Positions 18,399 through 30,659 of a DNA stretch of 40,211 nucleotides are shown here, in pieces (the first letter of the stretch is position 1; every line of letters begins with the position of its first letter). The translations under genes were made by a program, and so were the position numbers. The notes beneath the pieces are model-generated. The model did not search any database. It was given only the letters and a program-made list of their open reading frames with translations, and was not told the DNA's origin. Source of the stretch: Bacteroidales bacterium. GTDB lineage: Bacteria > Bacteroidota > Bacteroidia > Bacteroidales > UBA932. The stretch lies in NCBI GenBank assembly GCA_017557535.1, contig JAFYYM010000136.1:1-40211 (forward strand), written 5' to 3'.

Positions 18399-19037
18399 TT
18401 GAAAACCAGGTTTTCATATTCCTTGTTGGCGTTTGTCTTGATTTTCATGGCATCCGTGCCCTCACAGGCCCAGGAGAGTGAGGACAACACATTTGGCGGC
18501 TGGGAATTCTTCGAGGTCAACCACGATTTCGGGAAGAGCCCCGTTTTCGCCACTTTTTATTTTGAGCATGACAACTACCAGTACAAGCGTCTGGAATGTT
18601 GGTACACACGTACCACGGTTGGAGTGAAGCTTCTTCCTTGGTTGAAATTCGACATCGCTTATGACTACATTCACGAGCCCCATGTCACGACTCATAAGGC
18701 TGTGGCCGATTTGACAGGGACTCTGAAGCAGGGCGGTTTGAAGGTTTCTATCCGGGAGCGTTACCAGCATGGATGGACTCCGGATACGGGTGACCAAAGC
18801 GATGTCCTGCGCTCCAGGCTGAAGGTGCAATACGCTATACCCGGGACAAGGTTCAGCCCTTATCTAGCCGCAGAGGTTTTCACTTGGGGAGACCAATGGA
18901 AAAAGACAAGGCATTATGTGGCTTGCGACTATGACATATCAAAGGCTGTCCAGTTGGAAGCCTATTATCTTTATTATGCTTTCAATGGCGTTCCAGCGGA
19001 GCATGTTATCGGTGTCGGGATTAATTTCTATATTTGA
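18399..19037 (+). CDS. DUF2490-type outer-membrane beta-barrel protein
   Basis: 212 residues with a likely TTG start at 18399: no in-frame ATG gives the complete signal peptide (KTRFSYSLLAFVLIF ... SQAQ). The mature part is made of alternating amphipathic strands rich in Tyr, Trp and Phe (EFFEVNHDFG, RLECWYTRTTVGVKLLPW, FDIAYDYIHEP), and ends in VIGVGINFYI, a C-terminal strand with a final aromatic residue pattern typical of outer-membrane barrels. It resembles the DUF2490 family, whose function is not established. No other membrane channel is present in the cluster, so passage of oligosaccharides is an attractive but unproven role. It follows GH20 by 14 bp and precedes GH78. Confidence 0.7.
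   Translation: MKTRFSYSLLAFVLIFMASVPSQAQESEDNTFGGWEFFEVNHDFGKSPVFATFYFEHDNYQYKRLECWYTRTTVGVKLLPWLKFDIAYDYIHEPHVTTHKAVADLTGTLKQGGLKVSIRERYQHGWTPDTGDQSDVLRSRLKVQYAIPGTRFSPYLAAEVFTWGDQWKKTRHYVACDYDISKAVQLEAYYLYYAFNGVPAEHVIGVGINFYI
19029..19036 (+). promoter_or_regulatory. Possible internal -7 box (TATATTTG)
   Basis: An exact match to the Bacteroidota -7 consensus TAnnTTTG lies at the end of the DUF2490 gene, 24 bp before the ATG of the GH78 gene. No TTTG stands at the -33 distance, so it may be chance. Confidence 0.22.
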
Positions 19038-19060
19038 TGTTTAAGAACAGCATATTGATT

Positions 19061-20788
19061 ATGAATAGACTAACTGTTTTGCTGGCTGTCGTTATCACCG
19101 CTGCCGCATTGTGCTCATGTGTCGGAAGAGGAGCTGCGGATACGGCGGCTCCCGCCCCCAAGTCGGAGTTCGTCTCCGAGTATATCTCCCCTGTGAGGTT
19201 GGTTCTGTCGGAAGGCCCTGTCTCCACTCCTGAGGTTCTGCTGAGACCGTATAGCGGTCAGGTCTCAACCTCTGAGGAATATGTGGCGGAGTTCTCCCGT
19301 GGCGGATCAGTTCTGCTCGATTTCGGGAAGGAGATCCAGGGCGGGATACAGATCACCCGAGCTATGTCGGGAGACCATAAGCCGGTGAGATTCCGCCTCT
19401 GTCTGGGAGAGTCTGTGAGCGAGGCCATGAGCGATGTCGACGAGAAGGGAAGCACGGCGACTAACGACCATTCCGTCAGGGATTTCGAGATATCTGTACC
19501 ATGGCTTGGAGTCGCGGAGTATGGCAACAGCGGGTTCCGGTTCGCCCGGCTTGATTATCTCGGAGATGATGATCAGACCTCTCTCGTGGCAGTCAGGGCT
19601 ATTTCCAGATATAGGGATATCCCTTATCTGGGTTCTTTCCATTGCAGCGATGAGCGTCTGGACAAGATTTGGATGACCGGAGCCTATACTGTCCATCTCA
19701 ATATGCAAGAATATCTTTGGGATGGCATAAAGCGTGACCGGCTTGTCTGGATCGGGGATATGCACCCTGAGGTGATGACTGTCGGCACTGTGTTCGGTGA
19801 CCATGAGGTGGTCCGTAAGAGTCTTGACTATGTTAAAGAAGGAACTCCCGCAACCTCTTGGATGAATGGAATCTGCTCATATTCATTGTGGTGGATAATC
19901 ATTCAGCATCATCTCTACCAGTGGTATGGGGATTTGGATTACCTTAAGGCCCAAAGCAACTATCTTGATATGTTGCTGAACAATGTGATTTCGAATCTTG
20001 ACGGAAACAAGGAGGCATACCGGGAAGGTCGCTTCATTGATTGGCCTTCCAATGACAAGCCGGAAGTCATCCATGCGGGCCTTCAGGCTCTGTCTGTACG
20101 TGCCCTTGAGGCCGGGGCCGATATAGCCGTATGGCTGAATGACGAGTTCTTGCGCGAGAAGTGTTCCAAGGCGGCTGCCGAGCTTAGGAAATATGTTCCC
20201 GATAATGTGGGAAATAGTCAGGCTGCCGCCCTTCTGGCTATAGAAGGGATGCTTGATGCCGAGGAGGCCTCAAAGATCATTCTCGCCAACGGCCCGGAGA
20301 AGTTCACTTCCTTCATGGGTTATTACCTGCTCGAAGCTCTTGCCAAAGGTGGTCATTATTCCGAGGCCATGGACTTGATCTCAAAGTATTGGGGCAGGAT
20401 GATCGACCTTGGAGCCACGACTTTCTGGGAAGATTTCAATTATGAGGACGCAAAGAACGCCGGCCGAATCGATGAGGTCGTTCCCGAGGGCAAGTTTGAC
20501 ATCCACGAAGATGGTGGTGCCTGGTGTTATGTGGGTCTTCGTCACAGTTTCTGCCACGGCTGGGCTTCCGGTCCAACCACCTGGCTAAGTCGTCATGTCC
20601 TGGGTATCGAGCCTGTGGGAGTGGGTTTCAAACAGGTGAGGGTAGAACCCCATCTGGGCGATCTTGAATGGGCGGAGGGCACTTTCCCTACACCGTATGG
20701 ACAGATTGAGGTACGTCATGAGAAAAAGGCAGACGGAACAGTCTCCTCAGACATAAAGCTCCCGAAAGGAGTTAAGCTTGTGAAATAA
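19061..20788 (+). CDS. GH78-like alpha-L-rhamnosidase lipoprotein
   Basis: 575 residues from the ATG at 19061, chosen because it yields a lipoprotein signal (MNRLTVLLAVVITAAA, lipobox LCSC, Cys20). Upstream in-frame starts at 19034 (TTG) and 19037 (ATG) would add a polar extension. An N-terminal sandwich (SVLLDFGKEIQGGIQI) leads to a six-hairpin barrel with WDGIKRDRLVWIGDMHPE (220-237) and GATTFWEDFN (Glu457), the two acidic motifs of Bac_rhamnosid_6H proteins. In the first motif Asp226 stands where canonical GH78 has Glu (DCPxRER), a variant seen in a divergent branch. The C-terminal sandwich is short. Likely role: removal of terminal alpha-rhamnose; other 6-deoxyhexoses are possible. It is distinct from the rhamnosidase half of the fusion protein. 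Confidence 0.83.
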   Translation: MNRLTVLLAVVITAAALCSCVGRGAADTAAPAPKSEFVSEYISPVRLVLSEGPVSTPEVLLRPYSGQVSTSEEYVAEFSRGGSVLLDFGKEIQGGIQITRAMSGDHKPVRFRLCLGESVSEAMSDVDEKGSTATNDHSVRDFEISVPWLGVAEYGNSGFRFARLDYLGDDDQTSLVAVRAISRYRDIPYLGSFHCSDERLDKIWMTGAYTVHLNMQEYLWDGIKRDRLVWIGDMHPEVMTVGTVFGDHEVVRKSLDYVKEGTPATSWMNGICSYSLWWIIIQHHLYQWYGDLDYLKAQSNYLDMLLNNVISNLDGNKEAYREGRFIDWPSNDKPEVIHAGLQALSVRALEAGADIAVWLNDEFLREKCSKAAAELRKYVPDNVGNSQAAALLAIEGMLDAEEASKIILANGPEKFTSFMGYYLLEALAKGGHYSEAMDLISKYWGRMIDLGATTFWEDFNYEDAKNAGRIDEVVPEGKFDIHEDGGAWCYVGLRHSFCHGWASGPTTWLSRHVLGIEPVGVGFKQVRVEPHLGDLEWAEGTFPTPYGQIEVRHEKKADGTVSSDIKLPKGVKLVK

Positions 20789-20805
20789 TTAATAATCAAT
20801 ATAAT

Positions 20806-23550
20806 ATGAAAAAGATTCCCTCTATTCTTTGCGCCATTGCCTTGATGGTACTCGGTGCTTGTTCAGGTCAGAAGACCACTGGATCCATACCCCTTGCCGA
20901 GCATCCCCGTCCGGACTTTGAGAGGGCGGACTGGATTAATCTCAACGGCCATTGGGCCTTCACTTTTGACGAGGCTGCCGCGACAAAAGCTATCGCCGGC
21001 GAAGACCTTTCTGTCATGGACAACCAGATTCTCGTTCCATTCCCTTGGGGATCCAAACTCTCCGAAGTTGAAGATAAGGGAGACATAGGCTGGTATGGCC
21101 GTGAGATAACGGTGCCTAATTCCTGGAAGGGAAAGAGGGTATTCCTTGTCGTCGGCGCATCTGACTGGGACACGCATGTGTGGCTTGATGGCAAGGAGAT
21201 AGGAAGCCATCAAGGTGGTTACACTCCTTTCGCTTGTGAGCTTCAGGACATCAAGTACGGGAAGCCCCAGCGTATTGTCATTAAGGCCGATGACACCTCC
21301 TCTGACGCTCACCTCTACGGCAAGCAGGGCTATGGCAACGCCAGGGGAATATGGCAGACTGTCTATCTTGAGGCCCGGGGGACGAATTATATCGAGTCCA
21401 TTCATTTCACTCCTGACATTGACCAGTCTAATGTTAAGGTTGATGTGGCATTGGCCGCTCCAGCAGCTGAGGGAGAGTCTTTCAAACTCGTTTTCAAGAC
21501 CGGAGGGCAGGACACCTTCACCGCCGACATGGGCGGGAAGGACAAGGCCTCGTTCTCTGTCCCCATCAAGGACCAGCACCTTTGGGACCTGGACGACCCC
21601 TTCCTCTATGAGGTGACCGCATCGGTCGGCGGCGACAAGGTAGAGTCCTATTTCGGCCAGAGGAAGATCGGGGTCGCAAAGTTCCCAGGAGCGGACTATA
21701 ACTATGTGGCTCTCAATAACAAGCCCCTTTATCTCCAGCTTACACTCGACCAGAGTTACCACCCGGAAGGGTTTTACACCTTCCCTTCCGACGAGTTTAT
21801 GAAGAACGAGATTATGCTCTCCAAGAAACTCGGGTTGAATGGCAACCGCATCCACATCAAGGTCGAGGTTCCACGCAAACTTTATTGGGCTGACAAATTG
21901 GGACTTCTGATCATGGCCGACACTCCTAATTTCTGGGGCAAGCCGGTTCCGGAGGCCCGGGAAGATTGGGAGCATTGCTTGAGGAACCAGATCGAGAGGG
22001 ACTACAACCATCCTTCCATATTCGCTTGGGTCAACTTCAACGAGACCTGGGGCTTAAGGGGGGACAACGAATATGACACTGAGATCCAGGAGTGGGTGCG
22101 CTCGATGCACCATCTGACGAAGGACCTCGATCCTACCCGCCTTGCGGAAGACAACTCCGCCTGCAACAAGGATCATGTCGAGACCGACATCAATTCCTGG
22201 CACTCCTACCGTCCAGGCTGGGATTGGGACAGGGAGGTGAGGTACTATTGCGACAACACCTTCCCCGGCAGCCATTTCAACTTCATCGGTGACAATGTCC
22301 AGACGGATGCCCCGATGATCAACAGCGAATGCGGCAACGTGTGGGGCTACCGCGGCAGCGCCGGCGACAGCGACTTCACCTGGGATTACCACATCATGAT
22401 TGACGCCTTCCGCCGCAATCCCAAGTGCGCCGGTTGGCTTTACACCGAGCACCATGACGTGATCAACGAGTGGAACGGCTATGTTCAGTACGACCGATCC
22501 CCTAAGATTGACGGCCTTGATGACCTGGTTTCCGGAATGACCATCTCTGACTTCCAGAGTTTGTATTACATCCAGCCTTTGAAGTATCTCTACACTGTCA
22601 ATAAACCGGGTGAGTGGGTGAATCTTGATTTCCATGCCTCGTTTATGACTGATAAGGATCCCGGCAAGATGACTTTGGAGACGGAACTCGTTGGTTATGA
22701 CTCTGTTGGCGATTATAAAGAGTTCGAGAAACTCGATATTCCAGTGGAGTTCAAGCCTTGGTTCAGCGGGAAAGTCGCCAGCCAGAGGGTCCATGTTCCC
22801 GAGGAGAACGGTTTGTATTGGCTTAAGATGACCCTCAAGAACGGGAACGGTGAGGCTATCCATCACAATTTCACCACATTCCGTGTCAAGGATGCTAAAG
22901 CGGCGGCTCCTGCGGGTAAGGCATTGATTACTTTCGCGCCGTCATCTTACACGGCTTCTGAGTGGTCCCTGGGAAGCTCCTCAATCTATGATGGTCTGAA
23001 GGAGAATGGTTTCGGCCATGGTTATTATGAGTACACAATAGATCTTCCGAAGGGACTTGACCTTGAGAAGATTTCATCCGCTACATTGGTTTTCGAGGCT
23101 TCTGCCAAGGAGAAGTTCGGGAAAGATAAGGAAGGAAATGAGATTGACGGGGATTATATGCTTGGCAAGGGTACATTTGACCACTGTAAGTCACTGAACT
23201 CTTACGCTATGACCGATACTACCCTTTGGCCTTCCAAGCTTGAGGTCTCAGTCAATGGCAAGTTGATAGGGAAGGTTGACCTTAAGGACGATCCCGCTGA
23301 TCATAGGGGTATCCTCTCTTGGGGAGCCCAGCCTTCCAAGCCGGAGATGCGGGAGGGTGGCTCATATGGTGAGCTGGTTAAGATGGAGGTGCCTCTCAAT
23401 GGTCTTCCCGTTAATGAGATACTGAAGACAAAGCAAGTCAAACTCCGCTTCACTGTACCGGAGTCTGACCTTGACGGCGGACTCGCCATCTACGGAAAGG
23501 ACTTCGGCCGCTATCCTCTTGACCCGACCATTGTATTGAATATCAACTAA
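20806..23550 (+). CDS. GH2 beta-glycosidase lipoprotein
   Basis: 914 residues. A lipoprotein signal ends at LGAC (Cys19). GH2 sugar-binding domain (about 35-195; DWINLNGHWAFTF, SHQGGYTPFACEL), Ig-like domain (195-300) and TIM barrel (300-620). Acid/base Glu413 is in WVNFNETWGL and nucleophile Glu508 is in MINSECGNVWGY. About 280 residues follow the barrel: one region (AASSYTA-like SSYTASEWSLG) and a further beta-rich segment ending GKDFGRYPLDPTIVLN, probably an extra carbohydrate-binding sandwich. This is the branch of GH2 lacking LacZ-type small-chain domains. Beta-galactosidase, mannosidase, glucuronidase or arabinosidase are all possible. It is preceded by a 17-bp A/T-rich gap and followed after 2 bp by the DUF4838 gene. 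Confidence 0.88.
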   Translation: MKKIPSILCAIALMVLGACSGQKTTGSIPLAEHPRPDFERADWINLNGHWAFTFDEAAATKAIAGEDLSVMDNQILVPFPWGSKLSEVEDKGDIGWYGREITVPNSWKGKRVFLVVGASDWDTHVWLDGKEIGSHQGGYTPFACELQDIKYGKPQRIVIKADDTSSDAHLYGKQGYGNARGIWQTVYLEARGTNYIESIHFTPDIDQSNVKVDVALAAPAAEGESFKLVFKTGGQDTFTADMGGKDKASFSVPIKDQHLWDLDDPFLYEVTASVGGDKVESYFGQRKIGVAKFPGADYNYVALNNKPLYLQLTLDQSYHPEGFYTFPSDEFMKNEIMLSKKLGLNGNRIHIKVEVPRKLYWADKLGLLIMADTPNFWGKPVPEAREDWEHCLRNQIERDYNHPSIFAWVNFNETWGLRGDNEYDTEIQEWVRSMHHLTKDLDPTRLAEDNSACNKDHVETDINSWHSYRPGWDWDREVRYYCDNTFPGSHFNFIGDNVQTDAPMINSECGNVWGYRGSAGDSDFTWDYHIMIDAFRRNPKCAGWLYTEHHDVINEWNGYVQYDRSPKIDGLDDLVSGMTISDFQSLYYIQPLKYLYTVNKPGEWVNLDFHASFMTDKDPGKMTLETELVGYDSVGDYKEFEKLDIPVEFKPWFSGKVASQRVHVPEENGLYWLKMTLKNGNGEAIHHNFTTFRVKDAKAAAPAGKALITFAPSSYTASEWSLGSSSIYDGLKENGFGHGYYEYTIDLPKGLDLEKISSATLVFEASAKEKFGKDKEGNEIDGDYMLGKGTFDHCKSLNSYAMTDTTLWPSKLEVSVNGKLIGKVDLKDDPADHRGILSWGAQPSKPEMREGGSYGELVKMEVPLNGLPVNEILKTKQVKLRFTVPESDLDGGLAIYGKDFGRYPLDPTIVLNIN

Positions 23551-23552
23551 TA

Positions 23553-25802
23553 ATGAGATTGTTCAGGCTGTCATTTGTCCTGGCGGTTTTGGTCTCGGTT
23601 GTCTCTTGTGGCAGCCGTGACCTTTTCCGTGACGGGAAATCAGAGTATTCGATCGTGCTTGCTCAAGACGCTTCCGAGTCGGAGCGTTATGCCGCCGAGG
23701 AGTTGAGATATTGGATAAAGGAAGTTTCCGGTGTGGACCTGCCTGTGTCGGATCTAGACGGAGGTGTCAGAGGTAAGCGGCTTATAGTAGGTTTCAATCA
23801 GCTCGTTGAGGATCTTGTTCCAGGCTCCGTCCGTCCCTCTGACAGGGATGACTCCTTCTCCATTAAAACCAAAGGAGGGGATATCCTTTTCTGGGGCGGG
23901 GCTCTCAGGGGCACCTTGTATTCCGTGTATTCATTCCTTGAGGAGGAATTGGGATGCAGATGGTATTCCAGCAAGGTTAGTGTCGCTCCTAAGAGGGATT
24001 CCTGGAGCTTCCGTAGGTTTTCCCGCCACGAGGAGCCGGGTATTATCATCCGTGATAACTGTGTCCTGGATGTGAGGACGAATCCCGCTTTCTCCGGAAG
24101 GATGAGGAATAATTTTGTCAATCTTCCTGGAGAGAAGCCAGGCGAGACAATTCCTGGCACGGCCGAGGGCTATTGGGGAGTCCACGCCATGGGCTACTTG
24201 ATGTCTCCAGGGGAGTATTATGCCGAGCATCCTGAATATTTCAGTCTCAGGGACGGCAAGCGTCTTTCCGGTTACGCCCAGTTGTGCCTTTCCAATCCGG
24301 AGGTGCTGAGGATTTGCGTGGAGAAGATAAGGGATGTCATGAGGCAAAACCCGGACTTCCTGATTTATTCAATGGAACAATCCGACAACCAGCTTTTCTG
24401 CCAGTGCGACGAGTGCACTGCCCTGGCGGATAAGTATGGCGGCCAGTCCGGCCTGATGGTGTGGTTTGTGAACCAGGTGGCTGACGCCGTCAAAGATGAG
24501 TTCCCTGACAAGTTTATCGGCACTTTCGCATATCAATATACCCGTCATGCGCCGAAGGACATCGTGCCCAGGGATAATGTGGTGATCCGTCTTTGCAGTA
24601 TCGAATGCTGCTTGTTACACGACTATGATGATTGCGAGCGTAATGTCGAATTCCTCAAGGACTTACGGGATTGGTCAGCGATAGCCCCCCATCTATACAT
24701 ATGGGACTATGTGACTGATTTCGCCCAGTACTGCCTTCCTGTGGCCAATTGGAAGACCATGGCGTCTCATATCAAGGACTTCCGGGATAATCACGCCATT
24801 GGGATATTGGAAGAAGGTGATTACCAGACAGTTTCGTGTGAATTGAGGGAGATGCGCTCATGGCTGCTTTCAAAGCTGATGTGGAATCCTGACGCGGATG
24901 TGGATGCTCTGATCAAAGACTTTTCTGATGGCTATTACGGCGCCGCCGGCAAGTATATCCGGGATTATCTCGACTTGGAAGACAGGATACTCCGCAGGCC
25001 TGGGGTACACGCCAACTGCTATATTATAGCCAATGATCCAATGTACACGGATGAGTTCATTTCCGAGGGCAGGAAGATATTCGCTGAGGCCAAGAAAGCT
25101 GTGGCCTCCGACAAGGATTTGCTTGAGAGGGTCAAGGTTGCGGAGATGCCGCTTTCTTTCCTGCATATGGAGAGAAATCCTGTCGCCGCGATAAATGATG
25201 GCACGGAAGATGACTTGATGGCTGTTGTTAAATCTGTGGGAATGGACCAGTTGGCTGAAGGAGCCTGGGCAGGAGGAGTGATGACAGTCGACCAACTTCG
25301 CGCGCGTAATCTTGCCATACATGAGTCAATCGACAATTCAAGTAATGAATTTTATCCCGCTTCGGAAGTCAAGACCTCTGGTCAGGGTGTGGCTTATGTC
25401 AGATACGAGGGAGATTTCATGTCCACCTCGGAGATGCTTAAGAAAGGTGAGATCACATCTAAAGGCACCATGCCTGCGGTAGTTGTGGAAGAAGATCCTG
25501 AAAAGGATCATTTCGGATATGTGTTCGATTGCTGGTTTATGGCTCTTCAGAGCGGTGTTCACCAATTCACGGTGGTTTCGGATGACGGAGCCGTCCTCAA
25601 GATTGACGGAGATAAGGTTCTGGACATCGATGGCTCGCATCCGGTCCAGTCGCGACTCGTTTTCGTTAATTTGGAGAAAGGGTTGCATCGTTTGACTCTC
25701 AATTATTTCGAAGACTGTGAGGGTCAGATGTTGGCTGTGAGCCTGGCGTCTCCGGACGGATATTCAGGTCCACTTCCCGCTGAAAGATTGTATATTCCTT
25801 AA
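23553..25802 (+). CDS. DUF4838 protein with GH67N-like N-domain and PA14-like tail, lipoprotein
   Basis: 749 residues. A lipoprotein signal ends at VVSC (Cys19). Residues about 30-150 form a small alpha/beta domain of the kind found ahead of GH20 and GH67 catalytic domains (ESERYAAEELRYWIKEVSG ... LRGTLYSVYSFLEEELGCRW). The central DUF4838 barrel-like region (about 160-520) contains YSMEQSDNQLFCQCDECTA and NVVIRLCSIECC, with clustered cysteines. Residues about 605-749 form a PA14-like module (VYEG-type RYEGDFMS, then DHFGYVFD, SDDGAVLKIDG, KGLHRLTLNYFEDCEG) like the tails of the two phosphatase-superfamily proteins downstream. A glycoside hydrolase role is suspected for DUF4838 by fold and context, but I cannot assign catalytic residues or substrate. 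Confidence 0.8.
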   Translation: MRLFRLSFVLAVLVSVVSCGSRDLFRDGKSEYSIVLAQDASESERYAAEELRYWIKEVSGVDLPVSDLDGGVRGKRLIVGFNQLVEDLVPGSVRPSDRDDSFSIKTKGGDILFWGGALRGTLYSVYSFLEEELGCRWYSSKVSVAPKRDSWSFRRFSRHEEPGIIIRDNCVLDVRTNPAFSGRMRNNFVNLPGEKPGETIPGTAEGYWGVHAMGYLMSPGEYYAEHPEYFSLRDGKRLSGYAQLCLSNPEVLRICVEKIRDVMRQNPDFLIYSMEQSDNQLFCQCDECTALADKYGGQSGLMVWFVNQVADAVKDEFPDKFIGTFAYQYTRHAPKDIVPRDNVVIRLCSIECCLLHDYDDCERNVEFLKDLRDWSAIAPHLYIWDYVTDFAQYCLPVANWKTMASHIKDFRDNHAIGILEEGDYQTVSCELREMRSWLLSKLMWNPDADVDALIKDFSDGYYGAAGKYIRDYLDLEDRILRRPGVHANCYIIANDPMYTDEFISEGRKIFAEAKKAVASDKDLLERVKVAEMPLSFLHMERNPVAAINDGTEDDLMAVVKSVGMDQLAEGAWAGGVMTVDQLRARNLAIHESIDNSSNEFYPASEVKTSGQGVAYVRYEGDFMSTSEMLKKGEITSKGTMPAVVVEEDPEKDHFGYVFDCWFMALQSGVHQFTVVSDDGAVLKIDGDKVLDIDGSHPVQSRLVFVNLEKGLHRLTLNYFEDCEGQMLAVSLASPDGYSGPLPAERLYIP

Positions 25803-29399
<3,597 letters not shown>

Positions 29400-29402
29400 T
29401 TA

Positions 29403-29434
29403 TTTGCTTAAAAAAGGTTGATTTGTTATATTTG
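29403..29434 (+). promoter_or_regulatory. Bacteroidota-type promoter of the regulator gene
   Basis: TTTG at 29403-29406 and TATATTTG at 29427-29434 are separated by 20 bp, matching the sigma-ABfr consensus TTTG, 19-21 bp, TAnnTTTG. Transcription would start near 29441, giving a leader of about 40 nt before the ATG at 29481. It begins 3 bp after the stop of the LacZ-type gene, so the regulator can be made independently of the hydrolase genes. Confidence 0.72.
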
Positions 29435-29480
29435 CGATGACTCTAAACCGTTTTTATAGGTATTATTAATCCAGATTGTC

Positions 29481-30656
29481 ATGGCTAGGCTTTTATTGAT
29501 GACCGATTTTTCCGAGTCATACGCTAACAAGCTACTGAAAGGGATCATGCGTTTTTCCCATGAGCACGAGCCGTGGGTGGTTTGTAAGATGCCGCTGTCT
29601 TTGCGCGACAATGGACGGATGGACGAGGTGGTGAAATTCGCTGTGGACTGGAAGGCAGACGCTATCATTGGCCAGTTCCTGCCCACGGATGATGTGGACG
29701 CATTCCGCAAGCACGGGATTATAGCGATAGCTCAGGACTATCACCAGAAATTCCCTTCAATCAGCAATATAAGTGGAGATTATGCGGCCTCCGGAAAGAT
29801 CGCGGCTGACTATCTTATTAAGAAACGGGTTAATAATTTCGGTTTCTTCGGCTTGAAGGGGATGGTCTGGTCAGACGAGAGACGGGATAGTTTCGTGGCC
29901 GAGATCCAGTCGAGGATTCCCGACGCCACGATTTCTATCCAGGAAAAGTATGACATCAGCGAGACATGGTGGTACGATCTTGAGGGGTTGGGCAAATGGT
30001 TGCGGGAGCTTCCCAAACCTGTCGCTATCTTCGCTTGTGATGACAATAGGGCATATTACATAATCGAGGCGGCCAAGATGGTCGAGGAAGAGGATATGCG
30101 TATTCCCGAGGATATCATGGTGCTGGGAATAGACAACGACGAGTCTCTCTGCCAGTTGTGTTCCCCTCAGCTTTCATCAATCAACCAGGATGTTGAGGAA
30201 GCCGGCTACAATACCGCCTCTTTCATCGATGAGCTTCTATCATTGCCTCCAAAGGAGAGGTTGGGGAAGACAAGGGATATAGTGGTCAAGCCTACCCATG
30301 TGACTACCCGTAGGTCCACTGACGCCGTTTTACACCCCAATCCCTACATATCCAGGATATTGTATTTCATCAATAACAACATCAATGACAGGATATCCGT
30401 GGATGATGTCGTGGCGTTGGTTCCGATGTCCCGCAGGCTTCTCGAGAGCACTTTCCGGCGGGAGATGGATACCTCGATCTATCAGTACATCATCAAGGTC
30501 AGGGTCGAGAAGATGAAAGATTTGATGATTAATGGATATTCTCCGCTCATCGCTGCGGACATGCTCGGAATGGATTATAAAATACTGGCCAGGAGTTTCA
30601 AGAAACTGACGGATATGACTCCCGGTGAATTCTATGATAAACTTGAATTTGATTGA
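29481..30656 (+). CDS. XylR-like transcriptional regulator (LacI-type sensor + AraC HTH)
   Basis: 391 residues, no signal peptide, cytoplasmic. Residues about 1-275 form a periplasmic-binding-protein-like sensor of the LacI/XylR type (LLLMTDFSESYANKLLKGIM, NISGDYAASGKIAADYL, AIFACDDNRAYYIIEA, VLGIDNDESLCQL). Residues about 285-390 are an AraC-type double helix-turn-helix (ISRILYFINNNINDRISVDD, MSRRLLESTFRREMDTSIYQY, ending MTPGEFYDKLEF). This is the domain order of Bacteroidota XylR-like activators, which bind a mono- or oligosaccharide in the sensor and switch on the neighbouring locus. The ligand here cannot be read from sequence; a sugar released by the cluster is expected. It has its own promoter at 29403-29434 and is followed after 3 bp by the first phosphatase-superfamily gene. 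Confidence 0.92.
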   Translation: MARLLLMTDFSESYANKLLKGIMRFSHEHEPWVVCKMPLSLRDNGRMDEVVKFAVDWKADAIIGQFLPTDDVDAFRKHGIIAIAQDYHQKFPSISNISGDYAASGKIAADYLIKKRVNNFGFFGLKGMVWSDERRDSFVAEIQSRIPDATISIQEKYDISETWWYDLEGLGKWLRELPKPVAIFACDDNRAYYIIEAAKMVEEEDMRIPEDIMVLGIDNDESLCQLCSPQLSSINQDVEEAGYNTASFIDELLSLPPKERLGKTRDIVVKPTHVTTRRSTDAVLHPNPYISRILYFINNNINDRISVDDVVALVPMSRRLLESTFRREMDTSIYQYIIKVRVEKMKDLMINGYSPLIAADMLGMDYKILARSFKKLTDMTPGEFYDKLEFD

Positions 30657-30659
30657 TAG

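Noticed and set aside
20863-22011. Long open frame on the minus strand inside the GH2 gene (382 codons)
   Set aside because: It is antisense to a well-supported GH2 catalytic gene, has no family motifs or signal, and similar antisense frames occur under most genes here because of codon bias.
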